Below, piece after piece: positions 45,801-53,595 of a stretch of 64,000 bases of DNA. The stretch spans positions 2,878,242 through 2,942,241 of the forward strand of contig JABAKD010000028.1 of the NCBI GenBank assembly GCA_012845835.1. The letters are read 5' to 3'. Position 1 is the stretch's first letter, and every line of letters begins with the position of its first letter. The stretch comes from Undaria pinnatifida (lineage: Eukaryota > Sar > Phaeophyceae > Laminariales > Alariaceae). A model generated the notes under the pieces. It saw nothing but the letters and a program-made list of their open reading frames with translations, had not been told where the DNA came from and did no database searches. The position numbers and the translations under genes were made by a program.

Positions 45801-48800
45801 CTGCGCTTTTCTCGACATTACGTGCGTCCCAAAACAAAAAACCTTCGTGTGGCGGCAATAGGAGCGAGACTATTTAAAACAGGGGGGGCAGTTATCTTGC
45901 ACGCCCGCATACCCAGGCGGATGCCGTACCCATCCTTGCCATGCTACCAATCTATTTAGCCCTGCCATGGACCTCCCCCCCTCACGCACCCCCCTGCCCC
46001 CTAACCCCCCCGCCACCATCATTCGCACCCCTAATGGGTACCCCCCCCCCCCCCTCACGCACCCCCATGCCCCCTACCCCCCCCGCCACCATCATTCGCA
46101 CCCCTAATGAGTACCCCCCTCCCCCTCCCTCCCCCCCCCCTGGGCTGCGCTGTCCCCTGTCCCCTGCTCCGTGCATGCCTGGTCACATGGATTCTCCGTC
46201 CTTTTAACACCTTTACCAATTTGGATATCTTCTCCCTCGCCCCTTACCCGCAATGCTCCTTGTCTCCTACCTGGTACTCCATCAATTCCTGGCCAAGGAA
46301 GTTCTCCGTACCGGTAACAATTAGACAATCATGTAACGTTTGGATGACTGCCCCCTCCCCCCCGGTGCTCCATGTCGAAAGGGATGTTTGGCCAATGGTC
46401 AAATGACTACGGCAAGCAACACATGAGTAACCCCCCCCCCTGTCAAGTAAACGATGACTCCACCCCCCGCTGTGTTTCTTGTCCGCTACCAGGTACACCG
46501 TTCATGCCTGGCCAAAGCCGTTGTTCGTACTGGTATCAATTTTATACAGGGGTTAGATATCTGCCCCGTCCCCCCTGCCTCGAAAGGGATCGTCGTCAAT
46601 GGTCAAATGACTTAAGGGAGGCAACAAATGAGTACGCCACCCCCCAAAAAAAAACAAGAAGGGATTACACCGCCTCCCCGCCCGGAATAGGTGATGGGAT
46701 GGTGGCCACAGACGGACACACATGAAAGGATAAAATACAACCATTTTTGTTGCAAGTAACATAGGGAAGGAACGTACTAAGCGCCCAGAAATGTTGGAGG
46801 TGTCTCTGTTAGGAGGAAGGAACGGTGGTCCTCTCTCGAAAGGGATGAGTGGTCCATGGTCAAATGACTGAGACGAGTGACAAATGAGTACGCCCCCCCC
46901 ACCCGGAAGGATGAATTTACCCTTCATGCGACTCGCTGAACATCTCACGGCGCTTCGCGCTTGGTGCGCGCGATGTCCGCCTGGTCGGTGAAAACCCGAC
47001 GTGCTCCGTCCCGGCAGAGTAGGGATGCGATGGTCTAATAGCTACTACACCATATGGTCATACGGCTACGGCCATGCATGAACATTGAATACACCTCCTC
47101 CCCCCCTCCCCAAAATAAATGATTGCACCCCCCGTCCTCAAAAGCCAAACGAGTGCACTGCTTCCCCCCGCCCTGGTATACCCCCTGTCCCCTACTCCGT
47201 GCATGCCTGGCCAAAGTCGGTCTCCTGTAGGGCTCCCACATCGGCCAGATTCGCCTGCCGGCCCACCGCCACTCTGACACCGAGCATCATCCGGAACGTG
47301 AGGTTGAGCTTTTGCTCCTCTTCCTTCTCGCCCGGCCGCAGTCGACGCCCCTGAATACCGTTTTCCGCCAGGCAACATGGTGAACCAAAAAAGCAAAAAA
47401 CGCCGTCGGATGAAGTGCAATGCTTGCGGAGCGCACTAAACAATTAACTGGGGGTCGATTCGGTCATTGCTGCGAAGAGAGACGGCGTTTACCACCCGGT
47501 AAACTATGGCGTGTACTCAAGTTGTGCATAGCCGTAGCCGTATGACAATATACATAGGAGGGGTAGAATATAATCTAAGCATAAATTGTCTTAGCATAGT
47601 GGGGGGGGGGGGGGGGAGGGGGCACGGTAACAATGAAATAATTGTGGGATTCTGGGAGAAAATATACTGTTCGGGGGGTGGGGGGGGATAAGGGGGGGTT
47701 GGTATAGTAATGAGCGTTCTTTCGGGGGATAAGGGGGGGTTGGTATAGTAATGAGCGTTCTTCCGGGGCTCGGGGAGACGCTATAAGGGCGCCGGGTGAG
47801 ACCGAGGGAGTGAGGCCGATGACCACGGGATGTCTTTGATAGAGAGTCCATCCGGCGCCGCCCTATAATTGTTTTGCCCCGCGCAGCGGCGGCACGTGCG
47901 GGTTTTAAGGGAGCGGAGGTAGAGAGAGCGAGCGCAAGGTCGTACGGTCGTTTGGCAATATGTGCCGCGGTCTCGCAAAACAAAAAAATTTGGCACCCTT
48001 GCGCGCACCCACCCCGCGCTATGTCTGGGCTGTCGATTTCTTCGACGGAAACTACAATGCGACTACTGCGTCACCTCCGTCGCACTCCGCTGTGCCGTTG
48101 ATACCTAGCTTGAGGTGTGCCCAGAGGCTGTTTTAGGCCACAGGCTACAAAATATATTTAATTGGAAACGTTAACGCCGCGCGTGAGCCTGTTGATAGAT
48201 GCCTCGCCTGAGGCCGAAGTGAAGGCCGTCATTGTGTGCAATACCGTGCGGGAGTGGGGGACGGTGCGACGACGAGAGTGGCTGAAGGTTCTTCTCGATG
48301 CTGCTAGGACACGTGCCGTTTAGGGGTAGTACCAGTTGTTTCGGGCGAAATATTTTCTGAGCGAGTGGGGGCAAAATCGTCGCAATGTCCAATACCGTTT
48401 GCGTTATTTTTCGTTCGTAGTACACCTAAGACATGGCATTGTTCGTCGGGTCGAGCTTTGCCCTTCTTTTTTTTTCCAGAATCGTGTTTTGGGGCAGGAA
48501 GCATAGAGCTCCTCCATCGAGACGCGTCCTACGATAGAGCTGCACCACTTTTTTTCTGAGGGTCCTCAACTTTGGGAGCTTAACCCCTCTAGAGCCCCCG
48601 AACCCCTCCCTATACTAAATCCAAGTAATTTTGTCCCCCAAAACGGGTTTCCAGTTGTAAAGGGGTTAACATCTCTCTCCCAAAAACTGATTTTGGGGAG
48701 AAAAAAAAAATCCTGCCGTGAGAAAAATCTCATGGCCTAGGTACACAACGATAATCATGAAACAAAATGGCGTATTCCCGACGATTTTGGGTTAAGGAGC

Positions 48801-49332
48801 TCCATCATTCAGAAACCGTTTTCAGACCAACACTGCTACCTCCATCGAGACGCGTCCTAGAAGAAACACGGTGAACCCACGGTAGCATGCGTCCCCACTA
48901 AACATGAACGTCTTACCCTGAAAATATAATTCGCGCTGTGCTGTGCTGGCTGACAGCCGCATGGACGCTACCCACAAAACATAATATTGTATGTGCCTCG
49001 TAGACCGCCTCGCTTTGGCACGAACAGCTGTCCTTGTGCTCATACGACGCGTTGCGCCGGACTGATTAGCTGCTGGTTGTGCTATCATGTAAATCGCGCT
49101 GTGCTGGAGCTGGCAGAGCCGTTTGCTTGTTACCTAAATCGCGTTGTGCCGCTGGATTGGCAACAACAAGTGGGAATTGCGAGCGCAACGTGTACCGCAA
49201 CCATTCGTTGCTCACCTTGGCATGACCGTTCTTGAGTCGGCTTACTCGCACCCTCAGCCGCGCCTTCTGCACTCGGATATTATCGATGGGCTCGTCCTTG
49301 GGTCCGGCGCCGAATTCGTCGGCGAGCACGGA
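24735..49332 (-). CDS. Phosphatidylinositol phosphate kinase (PIPK), nine exons, catalytic domain complete
   Basis: Exons 49216-49332, 47207-47350, 45228-45368, 41772-41891, 40205-40350, 39314-39476, 37475-37596, 29573-29720 and 24735-24866 join in consistent phase to about 410 residues. Domain landmarks in order are LTFRMMLGVRVAVG, FKFRDYAPKAFRKLREVYGI, KSGSFFFYSHDQKYIIK (glycine-rich loop and ATP-binding Lys), FLRILPQYYEHH, YDLKGSTVHR, MDYSMFVSVHD, VYWLGVIDVLQ and PELYCKRFVSFM. PIPKs phosphorylate phosphatidylinositol monophosphates to make bisphosphates such as PI(4,5)P2 at membranes. Type (4- or 5-kinase) is not assignable by eye. The MDYSLLVG box reads MDYSMFVSV, keeping the catalytic Asp. 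About 45 extra residues lie before the GVID segment. The N-terminus and any fused domain are unresolved. Confidence 0.93.
24910..24992 (+). mobile_element. R2b miniature element
   Basis: TTTAGCACCGCACTCCCGCC, GGGGACAAAACACTTGGAGT, TAGAATAGGAAA, then GGAATTGGAAATGGGTTAA. Matches 7287-7375 and 53504-53595, whose ends are (AA)CCCTTTTAGCACC and GAAACGGGTT. It shares the inner ACACTTGGAATTAG core with R2 but has different termini. Confidence 0.7.
26085..26230 (-). other. Exon-like open frame inside a PIPK intron
   Basis: The minus strand reads SSSKYPLSYWQGIQSFMPHV, then NPECKLLTVYVGHLYKATCG, followed by a possible donor GGA|GTAAGG in phase 0. PIPK needs no residues at this point, because exons 8 and 9 join perfectly without it. 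It may be a relic or exon of an unrelated sequence. No family was recognised. Confidence 0.25.
26841..27090. repeat. Two-copy tandem repeat, about 130 bp
   Basis: Copies start at CCGCACTTCACAAGCCAAAG (26841 and 26979) and share CACCCAACCA, CCCATAACCTTCG, GGTTATAACC, AAGGTTCGGGTTCTGGTCGG and TTAGCTTCGCCCCACC. Confidence 0.8.
27770..28075 (-). repeat. R5 poly(A)-ended repeat, long copy
   Basis: On the minus strand it ends in A(24) after a CCGCC(T)AAGGATTAG box. Its body contains GCGCTGGATTGCGAATTCAA, GTGTATGAAAATACG and GTGGTGAGCTTGAG, plus an upstream part (CGCGCTGTCGCTACCGCGGG) shared with 38.69-38.98 kb. Confidence 0.75.
28371..28470 (+). repeat. R1 dispersed element (subtype A)
   Basis: ACGCGCGATCGGAATGTATT, ACACAGCTTGCAAATACGAG, TTTCGACGACATCTTCGATC, TCACCGCTACAG, then T/A-rich sequence. 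Close to the consensus over its whole length. Confidence 0.85.
28770..29450. repeat. Satellite with a 106-111 bp period, about six copies
   Basis: CTTGTCACGAACT(C/T)G(C/T)TCGT recurs at about 28837, 28943, 29053, 29164, 29275 and 29384. Between these lie GTGCGG(T)GTCCCAC, TATAGTGCG and GTCCAGTA(T/G)AGTGCGGTGA words, many of them in inverted pairs (TAGTGCGG, CCGCACTA). Related single words occur at 31620-31700. Confidence 0.9.
29573..29720 (-). CDS. PIPK exon 8
   Basis: The favoured acceptor is GGTCCCTAG; its first base completes a Phe codon (TT|T) from exon 7. It reads RNGAMPVPAQPSAGGSVASK, IRYRPDGGIDSEGDGADEV, then YWLGVIDVLQ before CAG|GTAAGC. The last part is the conserved PIPK strand and start of the activation region. 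The first 35 residues form a low-complexity insertion. A later acceptor (GCGCAG) would also keep the frame if exon 7 used a GC donor. Confidence 0.8.
30245..30394 (+). other. Small open frame, 49 codons, unrecognised
   Basis: ATG at 30245 reads MSGVVPLKKQRQDAVAAAQK, then ARCLSARPAHLETQPL and on to a stop. The composition is more protein-like than its surroundings. The stretch lies inside the longest PIPK intron on the opposite strand, and no homology was recognised. Confidence 0.2.
30815..31215. repeat. Trinucleotide and hexanucleotide repeat tract (AAC, CACCAT, AAGAAC)
   Basis: Purine- and A/C-rich short tandem repeats: CACCAACGGCACCAAGAACA twice, ACCACCACCATCACC, AACAAC(n) and GAACAA(n) ending at 31215. 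Open frames across it in several phases are artefacts. Confidence 0.9.
31425..31560 (+). repeat. R6 element
   Basis: GGTTGTTGTTCTCACATTAA, CTCGCATAATCAACTCCGTG, GTCACAGGACAGGCTCCAGT, CACTCTGGAGTGGGAGAATA, CCC(G)AGGGGAAACACAAGC, CAAACCAAAGTGGTGCACG. It matches 59577-59700 almost base for base over 70 bp. Confidence 0.85.
31982..32255. repeat. Tandem duplication of about 140 bp
   Basis: Copies begin GTGTTGGTCG(G)GTTGCGCGAG at 31981 and 32121 and share GCGAACGCCTTCCA(T/A)GTCGT, GAGCTCCTCATGTTA-type sequence, AGCAGCTCAGAAACTTCT and AGAATCTGCTGCAACC. Confidence 0.85.
32665..32800. repeat. Tandem repeat of about 45 bp, three copies
   Basis: GTGTTGCGTTTGCGCTGTGG, CC(G/A)AACAAAA, then ACCTTCAGTGAAGTTG recur three times with few changes. 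CTTCACTGAAGG at the junctions is palindromic. Confidence 0.85.
32832..32935 (+). repeat. R1 dispersed element (subtype B)
   Basis: CTCGCGGCCGGAGTGTCAAT, CCACCAGCTTGCAAGTATGA, GTATCGACCATTCAATTGAA, CGAACTCACACACAGCTGAC. The end is interrupted after GACGTA by CCAGGTA (site at 32913). Confidence 0.85.
33311..33612 (+). mobile_element. tRNA-derived SINE, copy 1
   Basis: A 5' region with RNA polymerase III type 2 promoter boxes (A-like GTGGCGTATCAGG at 33321-33333, B box AGTTCGAGCCC at about 33368-33378) is followed by a body shared with 59071-59380 (GTTGGGACTTTTTCTTG, GAGCGCGAGAGCGTG, GTTAGCAACACTCGATGAAA, GACGAGCAGTGGGATTGCTG, CCACGGCTTGTCCAGAA). It ends in A(11) after GCGTG. CTCAAACACC before and CTCACACC after may be a worn target duplication. 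Confidence 0.85.
33762..33850 (+). mobile_element. R2 miniature element
   Basis: ACGCCTTTACACCTGGCAAC, ACAAATTTACTTGAATTTAG, TATAGGGAGGGATTTGGGGG, CTCTAAAGGGGTTAA. The right end is intact. Confidence 0.8.
34160..35260 (+). repeat. R3 tandem units, about four
   Basis: CTTATAACCCAAAACCGTCG (34193), CTCCTTAACCCAACATCGTC (34431), CTCCTTAACCCAAAATCATC (34718) and CTCCTTAACCCACAATCGTT (35028) mark units of 240-310 bp. Each is followed by GTGTACCT(A/G)GG.CAT-type sequence, CAGTTTTTTGGG, GGTCTTAAGCTCCCGAATTG and CTATCGTAGCACGCGTC. Confidence 0.85.
36587..36860 (+). mobile_element. R2 element followed by an R3 unit
   Basis: R2 at 36587-36680 (CGCCTTAACAACTTGAAACC to CTATAAGGGGGGTTAAA) is followed at 36720 by GTGTACCTCTTTTTGGCGAA, TTTCTGAATGATGGGCCCCT and CCCAAATCGTCCGA. 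The R2-then-R3 order recurs in the window. Confidence 0.75.
37475..37596 (-). CDS. PIPK exon 7 with the MDYS box
   Basis: Reads VMRADAEFLCSVNVMDYSMF, VSVHDKTRPPERILRRKQAE plus two bases before TT|GTGAGA. It continues DAFLE of exon 6 in phase 0. MDYS carries the Asp that coordinates metal and nucleotide in PIPKs. The usual MDYSLLVGIH reads MDYSMFVSVH. The exon sits in a frame broken soon after the donor, so frame-length searches miss it. Confidence 0.93.
38162..38262 (+). repeat. R1 dispersed element (subtype B)
   Basis: ACGAGCGGCCGGTGTATCAC, GCAGCTTGCAAATGTGACTG, TCGAACCTAAATTTACCAAA, CTCACAGCTGACGTGTTAAT. The 5' flank reads TGTA-CCTGGTA-CAATATAAAAACG, whereas other subtype B copies have TA directly before (A)ATATAAA. 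Confidence 0.85.
38690..38978 (+). repeat. R5 poly(A)-ended repeat, long copy
   Basis: Contains GCTGGATTGCGAACGCAATT, GAGGTGAATTGACACACGAC, GTGCATGAGAATACGCGGGA, GTGTGGTGAGCCTTGAGG and CTTCCGCCAGAGGATA followed by A(9). Confidence 0.8.
39314..39476 (-). CDS. PIPK exon 6 with the DLKGS box
   Basis: The first base completes a split Cys codon. It reads VDGLSPVQIHTKYDLKGSTV, HRTAKDGEKVLKDNNLRKAN and GTFKLGSQRDAFLE before GTAAGG. YDLKGSTxxR is the PIPK hallmark that contributes the catalytic Asp and Lys. The exon is 163 bp and phase-consistent on both sides. Confidence 0.96.
39477..40204 (-). other. PIPK intron of 728 bp with a degenerate repeat
   Basis: CGGTTAT(T)CAAAACTCACCACT followed by ATGACGATGAAA occurs at 39652 and again at 40184, where it overlaps the exon 5 donor. 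GTGGCAA(C/A), CTCGGTATTT(C)CTCGC and GAGACAGCTTGGCAATCAAT recur at 39735-39800 and 39980-40045. The 39635 copy has CCTGGTA inserted at TA, which the 40174 copy lacks. Confidence 0.7.
40205..40350 (-). CDS. PIPK exon 5
   Basis: Reads RAEAAFFLRILPQYYEHHRT, HPDSVLIRFCGMYLVNRGRK and KTPFIVMK plus two bases before GTGAGT. F(L)RILPxYYxH, (L)xRF(F/C)G(M/L) and FIVM(x)N are standard in the PIPK N-lobe. Phase fits both neighbours. Confidence 0.95.
40351..41771 (-). other. PIPK intron of 1.42 kb carrying a satellite of about 147 bp
   Basis: 40430-40680 has TTTTCGTGTTT(T/C)CGA(G/C)TA and CTTCCATTCGTC twice. From 40830 to 41720 a unit of about 147 bp repeats. Confidence 0.75.
40830..41720. repeat. Satellite with a 144-149 bp period in a PIPK intron
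   Basis: CCACTTTATGCTCTCTTAAA recurs at about 40968, 41117, 41266 and 41410, with a variant at 41556. Between these are CCGAAATGCTTGCG(A/G)G, CCCGCCCCGGCCATATCAGG, CAG(C/T)(A/G)TCCAGGCCAGCC and GTTTCGTGGTTGCGAAGCAC. Copies are 80-90% alike by eye. Confidence 0.92.
41772..41891 (-). CDS. PIPK exon 4 with the ATP-binding loop and lysine
   Basis: Exactly 40 codons, phase 0: SSYMYSVAGDYDYLELITNS, KSGSFFFYSHDQKYIIKNMK. KSGSFF is the PIPK glycine-rich loop and the Lys of YIIK binds ATP. Acceptor CTGTCGCAG, donor AAG|GTACTG. Confidence 0.96.
41960..42570. repeat. 42-bp minisatellite, about 15 copies
   Basis: The unit reads GATCTAAGTCTTTCAGGGCA, GA(C/T)(G/A)TTCGTGGGTTTAAGTC plus AC or GT. Because 42 bp is 14 codons, frames stay open on both strands (LSLSGQTFVGLSHD on plus, ALKDLDRDLNPRTS on minus). 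These are not genes: the array starts about 70 bp upstream of a PIPK exon, inside its intron. Confidence 0.95.
43308..43530 (-). mobile_element. R1 long copy, truncated end of a foldback element
   Basis: On the plus strand it runs AAAATACACTCCAGCTGTGA, CTCATCTTCGCAAGCTGTG, CGCGCGTATTACGGGTTGTG, GATATAGGTCGGCGACTCCC, CAGTCTGTGCGCAGAAACTA and CCCGTTTCTGAGGGGGA, then breaks off. It matches the first 200 bp of the left end at 59937. An R3 unit follows directly. Confidence 0.88.
43800..44980. repeat. GATCTA-rich array with units of about 120-190 bp
   Basis: GTGATCT(G/A)TCCGATGT(G/A)CG(A), GAGTTCCGACTATCCGACCT and GGGTTTCCACACGT recur in the first part. In the second, GCAGCAGGAGCGACGCTAGG recurs at about 44356, 44556, 44727 and 44953 with CGTAGGATC.ATACGATCTAG and GGCTGTTGCAAAAC. 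The same GATCTAG/CCGATGTGC words occur at 9.9-10.03 kb. Confidence 0.8.
45228..45368 (-). CDS. PIPK exon 3
   Basis: 47 codons, phase 0: EDRYVFPPAGTEGRFATPSH, KLNKTFKFRDYAPKAFRKLR, EVYGIDE. The F(K)(F/W)(K/R)DYxPxxFRxLRExxGID block marks the start of the PIPK catalytic core. Acceptor TGGCAG, donor GAG|GTATAG. Confidence 0.96.
45369..47206 (-). other. PIPK GC-AG intron built of a repeated module
   Basis: The intron starts GCATGC (minus strand) after GGCCAG and ends CTGGCAG. Inside are at least four modules on the minus strand of the type TTGGCCAGGCATGNACGG, (A/T)GTA, GGGGACA(G/A)GG, with C/G homopolymers and repeated GGTCAAATGACT, ATGAGTACCCCCC and CGAAAGGGAT words. So the exon-intron border itself belongs to the repeated module. 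Confidence 0.75.
47207..47350 (-). CDS. PIPK exon 2
   Basis: 48 codons, phase 0: GRRLRPGEKEEEQKLNLTFR, MMLGVRVAVGRQANLADVGA, LQETDFGQ. LTFRMMLGVRVAVGR matches the PIPK segment L.(L/Q)MLGIRY(S/T)VG(R/K). The only donor that keeps phase and avoids the TAG five codons downstream is CAG|GCATGC, a GC donor. Confidence 0.92.
47351..49215 (-). other. PIPK intron of 1.87 kb
   Basis: Holds G tracts (47600-47630, 47675-47705), a tandem TAAGGGGGGGTTGGTATAGT, AATGAGCGTTCTT unit (47689-47763), and R3 plus and minus copies (48320-48560, 48665-48870) on either side of an R2 element (48576-48668). CGCGCTGTGCTG words repeat at 48930-49150. Confidence 0.7.
48320..48870. mobile_element. R3 inverted pair around an R2 element
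   Basis: R3 on plus (GAGACGCGTCCTACGATAGA at 48518), R2 on minus (TTAACCCCTCTAGAGCCCCC to TTGTAAAGGGGTTAAC, 48576-48668) and R3 on minus (CGACGATTTTGGGTTAAGGA at 48780). Together they form a composite of about 550 bp with inverted arms. Confidence 0.75.
49216..49332 (-). CDS. PIPK exon 1 of the recognised set
   Basis: 39 codons, phase 0, reads SVLADEFGAGPKDEPIDNIR, VQKARLRVRVSRLKNGHAK before AAG|GTGAGC. A good acceptor (TTTTTTATCAG) precedes it. The frame is also open upstream to an ATG at 49534-49536 (MAKKGSGLALEDT...), with a hydrophobic run RFLVLASVVFYQSVLA just before. The gene could therefore start there with a membrane anchor, or this exon may be spliced to exons further right. No domain is recognised in this segment. 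Confidence 0.7.
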
Positions 49333-52154
49333 CTGATAAAAAACCACGGACGCGAGCACGAGAAAACGACCGATGCAACGGAGATTAGGCAACACGCGCG
49401 GGCAAAACAACATGCACACACACGTTGGGGTTGTGAAACGTCGTTCGAAACGAGACGGACAGCCGTTTGCTAATACTGCTATCGTTGGAGGCGGAGCGGT
49501 GTCTTCTAGAGCCAAGCCGCTACCCTTCTTCGCCATATGTAGCGATTGGACGCGCGACGAACGGGCAAGCCGCTACCATTCTGCGACAAACGTAGCGCTT
49601 GGGTCCAGTGCGAATGGACCCATCCATTACCCCTCTGGCCGACTCCGAAGCGTAAGGCAAATAAAATCGGGCAGATCGCCTTCAGCTAGATACTCTCTCG
49701 ACGAAAGGACGCACAAACACGAGACTGTTGCCCATCAAACGCCGACCAAATGTCAACATCGATGCAACCACACCGTCAGGTCACTCAGTGGTCGCCTCTG
49801 GCGCTCTACCCCCCCCCCCCCCCCCCTCCCCCGAGATGGCTATGCATGAAATGAGTACACCTCCCCCCCTCCCCCCTCTCCCCTGAAACGCTATGCATGA
49901 AATGAGTACACCTTCCCTCCCTTCCCCCCACGTCCCACATCTAGAGATAGGCAGCCCCGTTTCGCCTGCCGCGTCGCGACAAGACAGTAATTGCATTCGC
50001 CGCCTTGGCGTGCACTTGCAGGCAATCCTGGCGATGCGTTTTAAGACCAATGCGTTGGGAGGGGGGTGCTTACTCATTTCATGCACGGTCGAGCCGTACG
50101 ACGATAACGCGCGCTACAGCAGGGGTCCAGTACCTTTTTGTGGTACAGTACCTTTTTTTGCGGCCGAAACGTTTCCATGAACTAACGACTACCAATGCCC
50201 CATTGTCGGTTGGAACAGTGGCTGGTCCTTTTACAGCACTGCGGATTGGATGTGTGGTTAAACCTAGGCTATCGTATTGCTCACCGGTAGCCCTGTCATT
50301 TTTCCCAAAAAGAGTTAGTTTCATAATCTTTTTCTTGCAAGACCTCGTCAAGTGAGGAGCCCCATGAAAAAAATAGCGCATCATCCCTATCGCAGCGTGC
50401 GTCTGACCATACACGCTCCTCGCACCGAATCGTTGGTGCAGAGGGACTACGCCCTACCAGGTACTCACTTGTGGATCGCTGATTGTTTTTCCGCTTTTCT
50501 GCCTCAGCACGGCGATCTGCGGCGACGAAAGCGTACGGAGACGGTACAACAACAACGCAAGGCAGAGCGCCAAGAGGAGGAGGAGGAGGAGGAGGAGGAG
50601 GAGGGGGAGGAGGGTGGCATTAACAAAGATGCTTCGTGCGTTCAGCTACGCCAAGTCTGCGTGGAGAAACTCTTGACAAACGGACACAGGGGCACACAGC
50701 AGTGCCGTTTTCCCTTAAAAATACCGATCAACCGAGAACACAGAGGCAGCCCCTCGCGCACCGAAAAACCACGAACGCAGAGAGAGGCAATCTGCGCCTT
50801 GCTATGCGCTTGCCCCGCCCTCATGTCTCCCGCAGTAGGTCTTACAAGTAGTTCAACAAAACCCATTCATTGGTCAACTGCTGACATTTGGAGATACTTC
50901 ATTGGTCCACGCACGCATACCCACAACATTTGCACCGTGCTCTTGCTTGGCACTCTGACCACACCCAGACCTTATCCCACGGGGATCTGAGCCTCCCAAT
51001 CTGACCCCTGGTCCTCGATACGTAAGTAGCCACCGGCAAGGTCCACCGAGCACCCTGATTCCGCGCCGACCAAGATGGAGGGTCGGTCGCAGCAAATCGA
51101 GGGTCGAGGTCACAGCAAGCACACGATTTTGTCGAGTACCAGTAGCACTCAGGACGTACATGCAAATAAAGTTTGGTATACATATTTTACTACCCCGAGT
51201 GGTAACTACATTTCCGCCCACAGTGGCAGGCGGAAAGGCACCCTCATCTTCTGACCCACCGGGGGAGCTAGTTTGAAAAACAGCAGTACAATGACTTTGT
51301 ACAGAGGGCAAACAAACGCTTGATGGACAGGATACCACAAGAGGTAAACCAAAACGCCTGCCTATTTCGGGAAACCGTCGATACCATCAGCCTCAACACG
51401 GAGTCATGTACGACCCTGTACAGTAGCAATAGACGAGAAATCTGCCACTAACGCTGTTGGGGCTTGAGGATTGAGTAGGCGCACAGCAGCAGTAGCAGGC
51501 CTTCGTACTGAACAAAAACAAAGCCTGTTGGAGGGGGTACCAGAAGACAGAGCCAAAACGCCTGCCTAGTCGGCAAACCATACAAAACGTCAGCCTCAGC
51601 AAGACGCCATGTACTCCCTGGCAGTCGGCGATACATTTACCACAGCCGACAGCCTCGTATGTGCCTATTTAAATAATTCCTGTCGGCGGCTGGAAACAAG
51701 GAAACCAAAACGGACGCGCAGTCGTGGGCTGCACATAAGATGGTACTATCCGTACACGGCATCTCTTGCTTTTGAGGCGACCCAAACCGCTCGGAAAACA
51801 CGGAAAACAAAAAGGAGGTACAGTAGTGGGCTCGGCGTAAGGCGATAGAACATACGGCAAACCTATGGCGTCTACTCGTGCGGTTTCGGGGAGACCCAAA
51901 ATCGCTTGGAACGACTCCCAGCGCATGCAAGGCGAGAGTACAACCTACACACGGGAACAACAAATATTTGCGTTCACCATGTCCTTTTTCTTACGCTGTG
52001 GCGCGGTTCGGTACAGTTGTTACCGCACCGCACCGCACCGAACGGGTTGGCCTTAGACAAAACCGCACCTCGCCACACTGTAAAACAAAACAAAAAAGTG
52101 CCGCCAGGTCCTCTTGGGGACCCAGTAGACGCGTTGGGTGAGCTCGACAGCATC

Positions 52155-52450
52155 GGCCCACGGTAGTAACGATCTGCGATAGTGACGATCTACGATATTA
52201 ACGACCTACGGCGTCAACCGGTGTTTGATATTGACCATCTACAATAGTAACCATCTATGACAGTTACGATAGCAGCCGTCTACGACAGTAACCACCTACG
52301 ATAGCCGATGATAACCATCTACACGATAGCTTACGATAATAACGATCTCTGATAGAAGCGATCTACGATCGTAGCGATTCATGAGAAATCAAATCTGCGA
52401 TAGTAACCATCTACGACAGAAACGAACCATCAATAGTAATCGTCTACGAA
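52155..52450. repeat. Short-period array of about 18-24 bp
   Basis: Variants of GATAGTAACGATCTACGA recur at least ten times (GATAGTAACCATCTAC, GACAGTAACCACCTACG and so on) with irregular spacing. Confidence 0.8.
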
Positions 52451-53154
52451 CCATAGTTTTCTTGGAGGCTCCTCGATTTGGGAGCTTGAGACCTCTCTTA
52501 AGGCAAAAACCTGATATGTAGAGAAAAACTAAAACTCCTACCGGACGAAAAAATCCATGGCCTCGTGGGCACACAACGAGAATCATGCAAAAAAAAAAAT
52601 GGCTTATTTCCGACGATTTTGGGTTAAGGAGCCCCGTCTTTCAGAAAAACGGCTTTTGCCAAAAAGAGGTATACCTTAATAGCTCTATCGTAGCACCGAT
52701 GATGTTCATACATGTATCATAGCCTGCCGTACAGCATCCGCGCAGTGTTAATCGATAATGTAAGGGCGAGATTTTAAGCCGTCGGCGACTAACCTTTCTG
52801 CTTTTTTTTTATAACGGTTGACACAAGTCTGCGTTCTGCAGATGGACGAAAACTGGTACACAAACGAAAGTGTATGGAGCTTAAGCTTTTTTTACCCGGA
52901 TCCCCAGGAGGATCAAAAAAAAAAAAAAAAAAGAAAAAAAAAGGTAAAAATAACTACTTCAGGCTCAACTTTTTTTTTTTTTTCAACGCTCCTGACAAGC
53001 TTATTAACGAGCTCGAACGACAGCAAAAAATATCTCGAGCATACCCGGTGCCATGAGCAGTTCAGCCCTTGTACCACGGCGAAAAACGTATTCCACACAA
53101 TTTTCAAGTACTTTGTCCCCAAAAACATGGGTGCAGCTGGGTCAAGACGTTAAG

Positions 53155-53595
53155 ACACACCGTCCTACGATCTAGATATATTAAGGTATACCACTGGTAC
53201 CACTTTGTGTATACCACTTTTTTTCGCACGCAATTTTTTTCTGAATGCCAGGGCTCCTTAACTCGAATTCGTCGGACTTTCATCTGCATAATGCTTGGAA
53301 TGATTTTTCGTTGCATACCTATCGTAGAGCATGGGATTGTTGACCGGGTATTACCACATATCAACTCGCAGCATTTTAGGATTCCCCTCAAATAATGTTT
53401 TGGGAGGGGTACAGGGGGGGGTACAGAGCTCCTGAAGCAAGGAGCGCAAGAAAAACAGTGGTACCGATGGTACATCGATACCACCGTAGCAGGGGTAGGG
53501 CTCTTAAGCCTTTTGGCACCGCACTCCCGACTTGGGCACAAAACACTTGGAATTAGAATAGAAAAAAAACTTGGGAGTTGGAAACGAGTTAAGGC
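53155..53595 (+). mobile_element. R3 unit followed by an R2b element
   Basis: R3: TTTTTTCTGAATGCCAGGGC, CTCCTTAACTCGAATTCGTC, CATGGGATTGTTGACCGGGT. R2b at 53504-53595: CCTTTTGGCACCGCACTCCC, ACAAAACACTTGGAATTAGA, TTGGGAGTTGGAAACGAGTT. Confidence 0.75.

Noticed and set aside
50352-50990. 212-codon plus-strand frame with a poly-Glu run
   Set aside because: The run is a (GAG)n microsatellite; the rest is not protein-like and other frames are equally open.
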